64,000 nucleotides of DNA from Pseudomonadota bacterium (GCA_029778535.1 JAKOQB010000144.1:41141-105140); one strand, 5' to 3'. Positions 28,588 through 36,613 are shown, numbered from the stretch's first letter. Notes: a model not told the origin generated them from the letters alone. Translations and numbers: made by a program.

Positions 28588-28911
28588 ATGTACCTGTTCA
28601 TCGAGCTTCCGGCGTTCACGAAGTACCGCGAGGACTATCTCGACGATGACGAGTACGCCGAACTGCAGCGCCAGTTGCTGAGGAAGCCGGATGGCGGCGA
28701 TCTGGTGCCCGGTTCGGGTGGTGTGCGCAAGCTGCGCTGGGCGCGGGCCGGTTCCGGCAAGCGCGGCGGGCTGCGCATCCTGTACTACGTGCAGGATCGC
28801 CGCGGGCGCATCTGGCTGCTGACGCTGTACGCCAAGAGCGCGAAGGAAAACATCGCGGCGGCGACGCTGCGCAAACTGAAGGAGGCGATCGACGATGCCG
28901 AAATTGACTGA
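28588..28911 (+). CDS. RelE/HigB-family toxin
   Basis: A 107-residue basic protein of the RelE/ParE fold, a ribosome-dependent mRNA interferase by family. Typical features are IELPAFTKYREDYLDDDEYAEL at the N-terminus, GSGGVRKLRWARAGSGKRGG (catalytic/basic strands) and the closing LYYVQDRRGRIWLLTLYAKS. The ATG at 28588 is preferred; a TTG two codons upstream (28582) is possible. It overlaps the antitoxin gene by 17 bases, the usual toxin-first arrangement of HigBA/NadS-type loci. It lies just after the integrase remnant in the island. Confidence 0.88.
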   Translation: MYLFIELPAFTKYREDYLDDDEYAELQRQLLRKPDGGDLVPGSGGVRKLRWARAGSGKRGGLRILYYVQDRRGRIWLLTLYAKSAKENIAAATLRKLKEAIDDAEID

Positions 28912-29236
28912 GCGCAAAGCGGTTGCGCGCGATGCCGGGCGCGACCTGAACGCCGAATTGCTGGAATCGATCCGCGACGTGAAGGCGGGCCGCATTGGTC
29001 GAGTCTGGAAAGCTGACGCCGACGGCAACGTGCGTGAGGTGTCAGCCGCGCGGGCGCGGATGGCTGCGGCGATGTCGCAGACCGAATTCGCGGCGCTGCT
29101 CGGTGTGTCGGTGCGGACGCTTCAGCAATGGGAGCAGGGCCGGCGCGAGCCACGCGGCGCGGCGCGCACGCTGATCGCGTTAGCGGCCGAGCATCCGGCG
29201 ACGCTGCGCCGTTTTGCGAAGGAGCGGACTGCATGA
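28895..29236 (+). CDS. Helix-turn-helix antitoxin (NadS/HigA-like)
   Basis: A 113-residue protein pairing with the upstream RelE-like toxin. The C-terminal Xre-type helix-turn-helix is MSQTEFAALLGVSVRTLQQW (about residues 63-82), followed by EQGRREPRGAARTLI. The N-terminal part (ELLESIRDVKAGRIGRVWKA) probably wraps the toxin. Antitoxins of this type neutralise the toxin and repress their own operon, with the inverted repeat at 28564-28578 as the likely operator. Its stop overlaps the next gene's start (ATGA). Confidence 0.88.
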   Translation: MPKLTERKAVARDAGRDLNAELLESIRDVKAGRIGRVWKADADGNVREVSAARARMAAAMSQTEFAALLGVSVRTLQQWEQGRREPRGAARTLIALAAEHPATLRRFAKERTA

Positions 29237-29514
29237 TCACGCGTCGGGGCGGCAGCGTGTTCGCCGACATCGGCTTCGCGCCGGAACAGGCGACAAACCT
29301 GCGCCTGCGCAGCGAGCTGATGATGCGGGTCGAGCGCTACGTCCGCGACGCCGGGACGACCCGGACTGAGGCCGCGCGGATGCTCGGCATCACGCAACCG
29401 AGGCTGAACGCGCTGCTGAAGGGCCGCATCGATCTGTTCAGCCTCGATGCGCTGGTGAACATGCTGGCGCGTGCCGGCATCGGCGTCGAGCTGAAGCTGC
29501 GGAAAGCCGCTTAA
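29233..29514 (+). CDS. Second Xre/HTH_37-type small regulator
   Basis: A 93-residue protein that begins at the ATG overlapping the antitoxin stop. A helix-turn-helix sits at RTEAARMLGITQPRLNALLK (about residues 50-69), preceded by LRLRSELMMRVERYVRDAG and followed by LFSLDALVNMLARAGIGVEL. This pattern matches the HigA2/HTH_37 group, itself a common antitoxin partner of RelE-type toxins. The result is an unusual toxin-HTH-HTH tricistron. It could be a second antitoxin, a co-repressor, or the remaining half of another pair. Confidence 0.8.
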   Translation: MITRRGGSVFADIGFAPEQATNLRLRSELMMRVERYVRDAGTTRTEAARMLGITQPRLNALLKGRIDLFSLDALVNMLARAGIGVELKLRKAA

Positions 29515-29630
29515 CCGCGTACGCCGCGCCTCGCGGCACGTCTTACGCCGCGCCTGGTCCGACGGGACGAAAGGCCGGTCACCCTGCTGGCCTGGCGCGG
29601 CTCCCAACCCAGGGGTGCGAGGGTGCGCGA

Positions 29631-30314
29631 ATGGCACAACGGCAACGCAAGAAGGACAAGCCCAAGCGGTACACGGGAGACCTGGCGCGACCTCTGCCGC
29701 CACTGCCGAACAGAAGTGATCCGCGCTACGAAGCGGAGAGCGCGGCGCGCCAAGAAGAAATCAGCCGTCGCGTGAAGCTGCTGAGGCAACACCACGGAAT
29801 CGATTCGGACGATCCCTACGACTTAATCACCCGGCTGCTTCTGGCGCATGTCCCTGGTTTCCGCGAAGCAAGGAAAGCAGGCGGGCGTCCGAAATGGTTG
29901 GCCTATCACGACGCGCTGCTGAGCATGGAAATGCCGACAGAACTTGAGAAGTGCGGGGGCAATGTTTCGTTGGCAGCGAAGCGGCTCGCCCGACGCGAGC
30001 CCTGGAAAGGTTTTGTGGGGAGATCGCCAGACGTTAACAAGAAGGGCGAGGCGATTCGGCGGAGGTACTACCAACTCGACAAACTGCCCGGCGCTCAACG
30101 CCAGGAGATCGAGAAGTGGAAGGAGAGAATCGCTGTTTGGGACGAGTGCCAGCGTCGGCGCGACAGGGGCATGCTCCCTGCGGGAGAGATTCGCGTTTCC
30201 GACGTGGCGAATGTCGCACGAGAGCTTGGGTTCGAGTCCTCCTTCTCCTTTGATGGTGCGAAGCCGGACGCAGTTGTGAATGGATTGATGCGCCCCGGTT
30301 CTTCACATGAATAG
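29631..30314 (+). CDS. Hypothetical island protein
   Basis: A 227-residue, highly charged soluble protein with no signal or membrane segment. Basic N-terminus (AQRQRKKDKPKRYTGDLARP), then a helical middle (GRPKWLAYHDALLSMEMPTE and VSLAAKRLARREPWKG), the latter resembling a helix-turn-helix-like segment of phage proteins. I do not recognise the family. By eye, base composition is lower in GC than the neighbouring chromosomal genes, in keeping with mobile origin. It sits between the TA locus and the AlpA gene, same strand. Confidence 0.6.
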   Translation: MAQRQRKKDKPKRYTGDLARPLPPLPNRSDPRYEAESAARQEEISRRVKLLRQHHGIDSDDPYDLITRLLLAHVPGFREARKAGGRPKWLAYHDALLSMEMPTELEKCGGNVSLAAKRLARREPWKGFVGRSPDVNKKGEAIRRRYYQLDKLPGAQRQEIEKWKERIAVWDECQRRRDRGMLPAGEIRVSDVANVARELGFESSFSFDGAKPDAVVNGLMRPGSSHE

Positions 30315-30383
30315 ACTGGTCCTCATCTATTCATTCACACTTTCGCCGATCATCGTTGCGGACCTGTCCGTTAGGAGGCTGCA

Positions 30384-30593
30384 ATGAACGAAACGACCCG
30401 CAGCGTACCGCGCCTGCTTCGCATGCCCGAGGTCTTGGCGCGTGTCCCGATCAAGAAGCCGACCCTCTATCGAGCAATCCGCGCCGGCAAATTTCCGCGT
30501 CCATGCAAGCTACTAGGTGGCAGAGGCTCGGCATGGGATGAGCGAGAAATTTCGGCGTACATCGAAGCGCGACTGCGCGAACGCGGCGAGTGA
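30384..30593 (+). CDS. AlpA-family phage/island transcriptional regulator
   Basis: A 69-residue MerR-like winged helix protein: LLRMPEVLARVPIKKPTLYR (helix-turn-helix, about 14-33), then AGKFPRPCKLLGGRGSAWDE and EISAYIEARLRERGE. AlpA-type proteins activate excision or replication genes of P4-like prophages and islands. AGGAGG lies 8 bases upstream of the ATG (30368-30383 region). It heads the replication module (small protein, primase, helicase) on the same strand. Confidence 0.85.
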   Translation: MNETTRSVPRLLRMPEVLARVPIKKPTLYRAIRAGKFPRPCKLLGGRGSAWDEREISAYIEARLRERGE

Positions 30594-30601
30594 GGGGCGC
30601 G

Positions 30602-30736
30602 ATGACCGCGCCGGACTTGCCGGACGCCGCACGTTCGATCATCAAGGGCCTGATCGTCAGCCTGGTAACAGCCGGCTTGATCAGCGCGGCGGATGCCGAA
30701 CTATTGATCCGCGTTCTTGGCCTCGGCGACTCATGA
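30602..30736 (+). CDS. Small island protein between alpA and the primase gene
   Basis: A 44-residue open frame (TAPDLPDAARSIIKGLIVSL, then VTAGLISAADAELLIRVLGL) starting 8 bases after the AlpA stop and overlapping the primase start by 4 bases (ATGA). It looks like one amphipathic helix-turn-helix hairpin. Small proteins are common at this position in P4-like replication modules. The tight spacing is the main evidence that it is translated; function unknown. Confidence 0.55.
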   Translation: MTAPDLPDAARSIIKGLIVSLVTAGLISAADAELLIRVLGLGDS

Positions 30737-30876
30737 AACACGGCCGATTCATCCGCGATCGGCTGCCGACTCCGCCGACCTACTTCGACAGCATCGGCCT
30801 GCAGTTGCATGGTCGCGGCACCTGGCGCTCTGCGCTGTGCCCGTTCCACGACGACCAGCAGCCGAGCCTGCGCGTG
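30733..30876 (+). pseudogene. CHC2 zinc-finger primase-like gene, 5' fragment (interrupted by IS21-family element)
   Basis: The first 48 codons of a small zinc-finger protein: PTYFDSIGLQLHGRGTWRSA followed by LCPFHDDQQPSLRV, which is the first half of a CHC2-type primase zinc ribbon (CPFHxD...PSL). It ends at the target duplication GCGTG (30872-30876), where the insertion begins. The reading frame resumes at 34266. Joined without the element and one duplication copy, it gives a 93-residue protein with a complete CPFH...CMAC finger. Confidence 0.88.
30872..30876 (+). repeat. Target-site duplication, left copy (GCGTG)
   Basis: GCGTG directly precedes the element end TGTGAATGGCGG and is repeated at 34261-34265 directly after the other end. 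Removing the element and one copy restores an open primase frame, so this is the true duplication. Confidence 0.9.
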
Positions 30877-30903
30877 TGTGAATGGCGGTCAGAAACCGCG
30901 GAT
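30877..30903 (+). repeat. IS21-family terminal inverted repeat, left
   Basis: Begins TGTGAATGGCGG and ends CCGCGGAT. It matches the inverted right end (34234-34260) at 20 of 27 positions. Confidence 0.85.
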
Positions 30904-31272
30904 ATTTGGCGGCGAAGCGCGAAGCGGAGTTTTGTCTTGCGGATTTTTTCTTGACTGTCTTGCGGGGGGCGCGGGGGGCAGAGCCCCTCGCACTGTCCCG
31001 CAGTGATCCTTGTTACGCAGGCCGAGCCTCGCGAATGAGCGGGACATCGGCAGCCTCTCGGGCGACGTGAAGCGATCCGGCAGATGACACGGCGGTCGAA
31101 CGCGCGGTAGAAACCGCCCCGCCGTAGAGAACGAGCGCGGCGGTCGGCCCTTCAACCTGGCAGTTGTCACCGACGCCGCGCCCACACGTCGCTGTGCACG
31201 CGTGCCGGGGCAGTATTTCACCGGCGGCACCGGTTCGTCCAGCGCTCTTCGGCATGAGCCGAGGAGCGCTGT
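30904..31272. other. Non-coding left region of the IS element with a hairpin
   Basis: About 370 bases with no credible gene in either strand. It contains a GC-rich run (30964-30986), and a strong hairpin at 31240-31271 (arms CAGCGCTC / GAGCGCTG, extended by TCGGC / GCCGA around ATGA) immediately before the passenger gene. It presumably holds transposase-binding subterminal sequence and the element's promoter. The hairpin may act as a terminator or translation control that stops outside transcription from entering the transposase operon. Confidence 0.5.
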
Positions 31273-31713
31273 GTGCAGGGCACTGCCCGCCTGTTTTTGT
31301 GCGCGCGTTGCCGCGCCCAAGTTGCGTTGTGCAGCCGGTGCGATCGCGGCCAGATCTACTGCGGCGCTGGCTGCGCGAAACAGGCCCGCGACCACGCCCA
31401 GCGCGCGGCGGCCCGCCGCTATCAAGCCAGCCGCCGCGGCCGGTTTGCGCACGCCGCGCGCCAGCAGCGCTATCGGGCGCGCCGACAGAAAGTGACGCAT
31501 CAGGGTTCCGCCACGACCGTCGGCGCTGCTTTACTGGCGGCTGACGAAGATGCGGAGGCACCCGTGGCCGACAGCACCGCGCAGGTCAAGGGCCCGCACT
31601 GGCATTGCCATCGCTGCGGGGTGCGCTGCGCGCCGTGGGTGCGCAGCGGCTTTCTGCGCCATCACTGCGTGCATCGCGCCCGCCATTCGAATCGCCGAGG
31701 CCCCGCCCCATGA
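31273..31713 (+). CDS. Cysteine-rich zinc-ribbon passenger protein of the IS element
   Basis: A 146-residue protein with two groups of cysteines. The N-terminal group is [20 protein letters not shown] then YCGAGC; the C-terminal group is HCHRCGVRC then HHCVHRARH. The middle is Arg/Ala-rich and basic ([20 protein letters not shown]). This suggests two zinc-binding modules and nucleic-acid binding. The start is a GTG at 31273 just after a hairpin. The stop overlaps the istA start (ATGA at 31710-31713), so it is translated with the transposase and is a true element gene. I know similar proteins next to IS21-type transposases in betaproteobacteria but no function for them. Confidence 0.75.
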   Translation: MQGTARLFLCARCRAQVALCSRCDRGQIYCGAGCAKQARDHAQRAAARRYQASRRGRFAHAARQQRYRARRQKVTHQGSATTVGAALLAADEDAEAPVADSTAQVKGPHWHCHRCGVRCAPWVRSGFLRHHCVHRARHSNRRGPAP

Positions 31714-33209
31714 CGATTTCGCCCGACCTCGAAGCGCAGATCCTGCGCTACTACCACGTCGAGCGCTGGCACATGAACACGATCGCCCGCCAACTGCACG
31801 TGCATCACGGCACCGTGGCGCGCGTGCTGCGCCAGGCGGGGTTGCCGCGCCCGGGTCCGCCGGCGCGCCCCAGCGCCATCGATCCGTATCTGCCCTTCAT
31901 CCTTGAGACGCTGCAGAAGTTCCCGACGCTCACCGCCGCCCGCCTGTACGCCATGGTGGTCGAACGCGGCTACCGCGGCCGGCCCGACCACTTCCGCCAT
32001 CTCATATCGCTGCACCGGCCGCGCCCGCCCGCAGAAGCCTATCTGCGGCTGCGCACGCTTCCGGGGGAGCAAGCGCAGGTGGACTGGGCGCACTTCGGCC
32101 ATCTTGCGATCGGTCGCGCGCGCCGTGCGCTGATGGCCTTCGTGATGGTCCTGAGCTACTCACGCTCGATCTACCTGCGTTTCTTTCTCGGCGCGCGTCT
32201 GCAGAACTTCCTGCGCGGTCACGTGGGCGCCTTTACCGCCTGGTCCGGTGTGCCGCGCGTGCTCCTGTACGACAACTTGAAGAGCGCCGTGCTCGAGCGC
32301 GTGGGTGATGCGATCCGGTTTCATCCGGAGTTGCTCGCCTTCGCTGCGCATCATCGCTTCGAGCCGCGCCCGGTGGCGGTGGCGCGCGGCAATGAGAAGG
32401 GGCGCGTCGAGCGGGCGATTCGCTATGCACGCGACGCCTTCTTTGCCGCGCGTACGTATCGCGATCTGGACGATCTGAACGCGCAGGCCGCGGCGTGGTG
32501 CGCGGGGCAGGCCGCCGAGCGGCCGTGTCCGGATGAACCCGCCCTGCGCGTGCGCCAAGCGTTTGCACACGAGCAATCGCAGTTGCTCGCGTTGCCCGAG
32601 CACGCGTTTCCGGTCATCGAGCGCGTCGAGGTCGCCGCTGCCAAGACCCCGTACGTGCGCTTTGATCTGAACGACTACTCGATCCCGCATACGCACGTGC
32701 GCCGGCTGTTGGTGGTGCTGGCCGAGCCCGAACGCGTGCGCATCGTCGACGGCGCAACCGTACTCGCCGAGCACCCGCGCAGCTACGACAAGGGTGCGTG
32801 CATCGAGCTGCCGGCCCACATCGAAGCCCTCGTGACAACCAAACGCGCCGCGCGTCGGCACCGAGCGACGCACCGGCTGGCGCACGCGGTGCCGGCCAGT
32901 GTCGCGTTGCTCGCGCGTGCCGCCGAACGCGGCCATAACCTGGGCTCGATCACCGCCGCGCTCGGCCGCCTGCTGGATCGCTATGGTGCGACCGAACTGC
33001 AGATCGCAATCGAAACGGCGCTGGCGCAGGACGTGCCCCATCCGAATGCGGTGCGGCTGGCGCTGGAGCGGCGCCGAGAAGCACGCCGCGAACCGCCGCC
33101 GGTGGCGGTGGCGCTGCCCGCGTACGTCGCCGCGCGCGACGTCGCCGTGGCCCCGCACCGGCTCGAACCCTACGACCAACTGACGGAGCCACACCATGAC
33201 GACGACTGA
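31710..33209 (+). CDS. istA: IS21-family transposase IstA
   Basis: A 499-residue DDE transposase. An N-terminal helix-turn-helix [20 protein letters not shown] (about 16-35) is followed by the catalytic core: first Asp in [11 protein letters not shown] (about 117), second Asp in [11 protein letters not shown] (about 189) and Glu in [12 protein letters not shown] (about 228). It cuts and joins element ends together with IstB. The ATG at 31710 overlaps the passenger stop, and the C-terminus overlaps istB by 14 bases. No frameshift is visible, so the gene appears intact. Confidence 0.95.
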   Translation: MTISPDLEAQILRYYHVERWHMNTIARQLHVHHGTVARVLRQAGLPRPGPPARPSAIDPYLPFILETLQKFPTLTAARLYAMVVERGYRGRPDHFRHLISLHRPRPPAEAYLRLRTLPGEQAQVDWAHFGHLAIGRARRALMAFVMVLSYSRSIYLRFFLGARLQNFLRGHVGAFTAWSGVPRVLLYDNLKSAVLERVGDAIRFHPELLAFAAHHRFEPRPVAVARGNEKGRVERAIRYARDAFFAARTYRDLDDLNAQAAAWCAGQAAERPCPDEPALRVRQAFAHEQSQLLALPEHAFPVIERVEVAAAKTPYVRFDLNDYSIPHTHVRRLLVVLAEPERVRIVDGATVLAEHPRSYDKGACIELPAHIEALVTTKRAARRHRATHRLAHAVPASVALLARAAERGHNLGSITAALGRLLDRYGATELQIAIETALAQDVPHPNAVRLALERRREARREPPPVAVALPAYVAARDVAVAPHRLEPYDQLTEPHHDDD

Positions 33210-33948
33210 ACCGCTGCGTCAACGCGCCCAGGCCCTGCGCCTGCACGGGCTGCTCGCTCACTGGACCGAGGTGGCCAAGGCCCCATGGCTCGCCGAACTC
33301 ATCGACTGGGAAGAGCACGAGCGCGCCCGCCGCAGCCTGGAGCGGCGCCTGGCCGCCGCGCACATCGGCCAGTTCAAACCCCTGGTGGACTTCGACTGGA
33401 CTTGGCCCAAGCGCTGCGATCGGGCCGCCATCGAGGAGCTGATGACGCTGCAGTTCATGCAGGAGGCCACCAACGTGGTGCTGGTCGGCCCCAACGGCAT
33501 CGGCAAATCGACACTGGCGCGCAACCTCGCGCATCAGGCGCTCGTGCACGGCCACACGGTGTTGTTCATGAGTGCCGGCCAGCTGCTGGGCGACTTGGCG
33601 GCACTGGACAGCGACTCGGCGCTGCGCCGCCGGCTGCGCTACTACGCGTCGGCCGACCTCTTGTGCATTGACGAGGTCGGATACCTGTCCTACTCGAACC
33701 GCCACGCCGACTTGTTGTTCGAGCTGACCAACCGCCGCTACGGCAACAAGAGCACGCTGCTCACGACCAACAAGACGTTCTCCGACTGGCACGAGGTCTT
33801 CCCCAACGCCGCCTGCGTCGTCTCGTTGATCGACCGGCTGATCCACAACGCCGAGATCGTGGCCCTGGAGGGCGAGTCCTATCGCCTGAAGGAAGCGCGC
33901 GAGCGTGCCGAGCACCGCGCACAGAAACGGCGCAAGGCCAAGCGGTGA
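33196..33948 (+). CDS. istB: IS21-family helper ATPase IstB
   Basis: A 250-residue AAA+ ATPase related to DnaC that selects the target and stimulates IstA. Walker A is [17 protein letters not shown] (about 97-113), Walker B is [14 protein letters not shown] (about 153-166), and the arginine-finger/sensor region is [14 protein letters not shown]. An N-terminal helical domain (1-85) precedes the AAA+ core. Full length and undamaged. Its stop overlaps the start of the next small gene by one base. Confidence 0.95.
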   Translation: MTTTEPLRQRAQALRLHGLLAHWTEVAKAPWLAELIDWEEHERARRSLERRLAAAHIGQFKPLVDFDWTWPKRCDRAAIEELMTLQFMQEATNVVLVGPNGIGKSTLARNLAHQALVHGHTVLFMSAGQLLGDLAALDSDSALRRRLRYYASADLLCIDEVGYLSYSNRHADLLFELTNRRYGNKSTLLTTNKTFSDWHEVFPNAACVVSLIDRLIHNAEIVALEGESYRLKEARERAEHRAQKRRKAKR

Positions 33949-34169
33949 TGCACAGCGAGTCCGTGCCTGCCGACTTGCCGATCGAAGATATCCAGGTCGA
34001 CATCGCGCTCGACTGGTCGCCCGCGCAAGCGCTGGCCGCCTACGACTGGTTCGAGGTCATGCGCAGCCGCATCTGGTTGCTGTACGGGCAAGACATTGTG
34101 CAGTTCCTTCGCGACGAGGCTGCGCCAACGACTCAGCCCTCCGGCGGCCACGTAGACCCGCCGTTCTGA
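33948..34169 (+). CDS. Small protein encoded after istB
   Basis: A 73-residue acidic protein: IEDIQVDIALDWSPAQALAA then YDWFEVMRSRIWLLYGQDIV. It is helical with a conserved-looking DWSPAQA core. The ATG at 33948 overlaps the istB stop (TGATG), so it is part of the same operon and lies inside the element's right end. Similar DW(S/T)PxQA proteins are found beside other transposase genes, but no role is known. Not to be confused with the interrupted host gene, which resumes at 34266. Confidence 0.65.
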   Translation: MHSESVPADLPIEDIQVDIALDWSPAQALAAYDWFEVMRSRIWLLYGQDIVQFLRDEAAPTTQPSGGHVDPPF

Positions 34170-34233
34170 GCTAACCCCCCATGGCAGCTTCCGCACGCCA
34201 GCCTGCCTCGGCCTGCACCTCTCGCCGCCGTTT

Positions 34234-34260
34234 ATCCGCGGATTTGCGCCGCCACTAACA
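34234..34260 (-). repeat. IS21-family terminal inverted repeat, right
   Basis: Read on the minus strand it begins TGTTAGTGGCGG and ends CCGCGGAT, pairing with 30877-30903. Confidence 0.85.
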
Positions 34261-34265
34261 GCGTG
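34261..34265 (+). repeat. Target-site duplication, right copy (GCGTG)
   Basis: Identical to 30872-30876 and directly adjacent to the right element end. Confidence 0.9.
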
Positions 34266-34403
34266 CAAGAGGAGAGCGGAGCGTTCAGGTGCATGGCCTG
34301 CGGCGCGCACGGCGGCGACGTGCTGGCCTTCCACCGGCTGCGCACGGGTAAGAGCTTTGCCGACGCGGCACGCGAACTCGGAGCATGGGGAGGCGACCGA
34401 TGA
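34266..34403 (+). pseudogene. CHC2 zinc-finger primase-like gene, 3' fragment
   Basis: Forty-five codons continuing the frame broken at 30876: QEESGAFRCMACGAHGGDVL then AFHRLRTGKSFADAARELGA to the stop at 34401-34403. The CMAC pair completes the zinc finger started by CPFH on the other side of the element. The stop overlaps the helicase start (ATGA at 34400-34403), the same coupling style as the rest of the module. It has no start of its own. Confidence 0.88.
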
Positions 34404-36190
34404 AGCCGTGCGACCTTCCCGATCATCTGACGCTGCACGGCCCGCCGGTCCCGCCGAAGTTCGCTGCCCGCCGGCTTGCCCGAGCGGTGATCAAGGGCGA
34501 GTTCACGCCCGCAGCCCTGCACGAGTACACCGACGCCGACGGCCGCGCGATCTACTGGCGCATCCGCGCGCGATTAGCAGACGGGTCGAAGTGGATGCGG
34601 CCAATGCGCGTGCGCGGCATGGTGTACGAACTGGGTGAGCCGGACTTCGGCGACAAGCTCAAGCCGCTGTATCGGCTGCACGAAATCGCGACGGCCAATC
34701 GTGAGCGTTGGGTCTTCTTTGTCGAGGGCGAGAAGTGCGCCGACGCGCTGGCGAAACTCGGAGCACCGGCGACGACAGCAGGCAGCGCGCAGTCGGATGA
34801 CAGGGCCGATTTCACGCCGTTGCAAGGCCGGCGCGTGATCGTCTGGGCGGACCGCGACGATCCGGGCCGCGAGCATGGGCAGCGCGTGGCGGCAAAGCTG
34901 CGCGCGTTGGGTTGCACGGTCGAGATGGTCGATATCGATGCGCTGGCGCTGCCGGAGCACGGCGACGTGTGCGACTACCTGGCAGCGCACCCGAACGCGA
35001 CAGCGGTTGATCTGATGGCGGTGCCGAGGCTTTCCGGCGGCGAGGCTACCGCTGCGACTGAGCGGATGGGTCCGCGTGTCGAGCTGCTGCGTGCCGACGC
35101 AGTGAAAATCGAGCCGGTGCGCTGGCTTTGGGAAGGCTGGCTCGCGCGCGGCAAGCTGCACATCCTCGCCGGAGCACCTGGCACCGGCAAGACGACGCTC
35201 GCTCTTGGCTTCGCTGCAACGCTCACCGTCGGCGGACGCTTTCCCGATGGTGCGCGCTGCGATCTGGGCGATGTGTTGATCTGGAGCGGGGAGGATGATC
35301 CCGCCGACACGCTGGCGCCACGCTTGGCAGCGATGGGCGCTGATCTGAAACGCGTGCACTTTGTCGCGTCGGTGCACGACGCACACGGACGACGCGCATT
35401 CAACCCTTCGACTGACGTTGCCCCATTGCTCGACACCCTGCGCGGGGGTGTCACGCCGCGACTCGTGATCGTTGATCCGATCGTCAACGCAATCGCGGGC
35501 GACTCGCACAAGAATGCGGAAGTGCGCCAAGGTCTGGCGCCGTTGGTCGAACTGGCGGCGGAAATCGACTGCGCACTGTTGGGAATCTCGCACTTCACCA
35601 AGGGCACCGCCGGCCGCGATCCGGTCGAGCGCGTAACCGGCAGCCTGGCATTCGGCGCGCTGGCGCGGGTGGTTCTCGCAGCGGCAAAGAAGCCTGAGGA
35701 TCAAGGCGGGGGGCGATTGCTCGCGCGCGCGAAGTCGAACATCGGCCCGGACGGCGGCGGCTTTGCGTATTCGATCGACGTGGTAGCGGTGCCGAACTAT
35801 CCGACCGTGCAGGCGACCCGCGTGCTATGGGGTGAGTCCGTGCAAGGCACAGCGCGCGAGCTGCTGGCCGATGCCGAGATCGACACCGACGCCGGAGGCG
35901 AACAGCGCGACGCTGCGGATTGGCTGCGCGACCTGCTCGCGGCTGGGCCGATGGACTCCAACGAAGTCAGGCGGGCGGCCGACGCCAACGGCATCAGTTG
36001 GGCGACCCTGCGGCGGGCGAAGAAGCGTATCGGGGCCGAATCCGAGAAGGCCGGCATGTCGGGCGGTTGGTCCTGGTTTCTGCCGAAGGTGCTCAAAGAT
36101 GCCGAAGATGCTCAAGAAAAATATGTGAGCACCTTCGGGGAAAGTGAGCACCTTCGGGAGTCTGAAGCAATCGGCCGGGAGGTTTTCTGA
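34400..36190 (+). CDS. RepA-like AAA helicase with Toprim-like N-terminus
   Basis: A 596-residue replication protein of mobile elements. The N-terminal part has a Toprim-like strand order, WVFFVEGEKCADALAKLG (about 108-125) and VIVWADRDDPGREHG (about 143-157). A RecA/RepA-type ATPase follows, with Walker A ILAGAPGTGKTTLALG (about 252-267) and Walker B RLVIVDPIVNAIAG (about 352-365), then ISHFTKG. A C-terminal winged-helix region ends it (SNEVRRAADANGISWATLRR). Start at 34400 is coupled to the CHC2 gene stop; an ATG at 34385 is possible. With the zinc finger and AlpA it forms the island's replication module. It appears intact. Confidence 0.85.
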   Translation: MKPCDLPDHLTLHGPPVPPKFAARRLARAVIKGEFTPAALHEYTDADGRAIYWRIRARLADGSKWMRPMRVRGMVYELGEPDFGDKLKPLYRLHEIATANRERWVFFVEGEKCADALAKLGAPATTAGSAQSDDRADFTPLQGRRVIVWADRDDPGREHGQRVAAKLRALGCTVEMVDIDALALPEHGDVCDYLAAHPNATAVDLMAVPRLSGGEATAATERMGPRVELLRADAVKIEPVRWLWEGWLARGKLHILAGAPGTGKTTLALGFAATLTVGGRFPDGARCDLGDVLIWSGEDDPADTLAPRLAAMGADLKRVHFVASVHDAHGRRAFNPSTDVAPLLDTLRGGVTPRLVIVDPIVNAIAGDSHKNAEVRQGLAPLVELAAEIDCALLGISHFTKGTAGRDPVERVTGSLAFGALARVVLAAAKKPEDQGGGRLLARAKSNIGPDGGGFAYSIDVVAVPNYPTVQATRVLWGESVQGTARELLADAEIDTDAGGEQRDAADWLRDLLAAGPMDSNEVRRAADANGISWATLRRAKKRIGAESEKAGMSGGWSWFLPKVLKDAEDAQEKYVSTFGESEHLRESEAIGREVF

Positions 36191-36613
36191 TGGGCGCAAG
36201 CGACCTGATCGGACGTTTGGCACTGGCCGGCGTGCGGCTATCCGTGCTCGGTCCCGACAAGCTGGCAGCCGAGCCGCGCGATCCGCTGGGCCGAATATGC
36301 CGAGTCGCACGCGCAGCGCGCCTACGCGAGCGTGATCCGGGCCGACGTTGACGGAGCACGCGAGCTGCTCAGACGTATCCGCCGCGGCGAAGTGGCGGAC
36401 GGCTCCCGGCTGCGCGACGTGTACCGCAATGGCTGGGCGAGGTTGAGTCAGCCCGAGCAGGCGAAAAAGGCGGCCGACCTGCTGGCGGATTTCGACTGGC
36501 TGCGCCGCGAGCAGGAGCAGACGGCCGGCCGTTGGACCGAGCGCTACCGGGCGCATCCGGAATTGCTGCGCACGGCGCGTGAATATTCGGGAAAGACGGC
36601 CGATGCGAACTGA
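36190..36613 (+). pseudogene. Remnant of a DUF3987-like island protein, internally deleted and frameshifted
   Basis: Two pieces of a larger gene lie in different frames. The first, from the ATG at 36190 (overlapping the helicase stop), reads GASDLIGRLALAGVRLSVLG then PDKLAAEP, a TubC-like N-terminal segment. Near 36275-36281 the frame shifts. The second reads AIRWAEYAESHAQRAYASVI then RADVDGARELLRRIRRGEV to the stop at 36613, which resembles the C-terminus of DUF3987 proteins. The middle (several hundred residues in the family) is missing. The first frame stops at 36351 and the second has no natural start. Confidence 0.65.

Larger units (their letters stand above)
30877..34260 (+). mobile_element. 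IS21-family insertion sequence, complete, 3384 bp, four genes
   Basis: Ends are defined by imperfect terminal inverted repeats (30877-30903 against the reverse complement of 34234-34260, 20 of 27 positions matching, both starting TGT and containing TGGCGG and CCGCGGAT) and by a 5-bp target duplication GCGTG. It carries istA and istB plus a cysteine-rich gene upstream and a small gene downstream, all overlapping and on the plus strand. The element is longer than typical IS21 members, because of the passenger gene and a roughly 400-bp non-coding left end. It interrupts the CHC2 primase-like gene. Confidence 0.92.

Noticed and set aside
36332..36613. Treating the DUF3987-like C-terminal frame as an independent gene with a GTG start
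   Set aside because: Similarity continues upstream of the GTG (WAEYAESHAQRAY), so it is the tail of a longer damaged gene.
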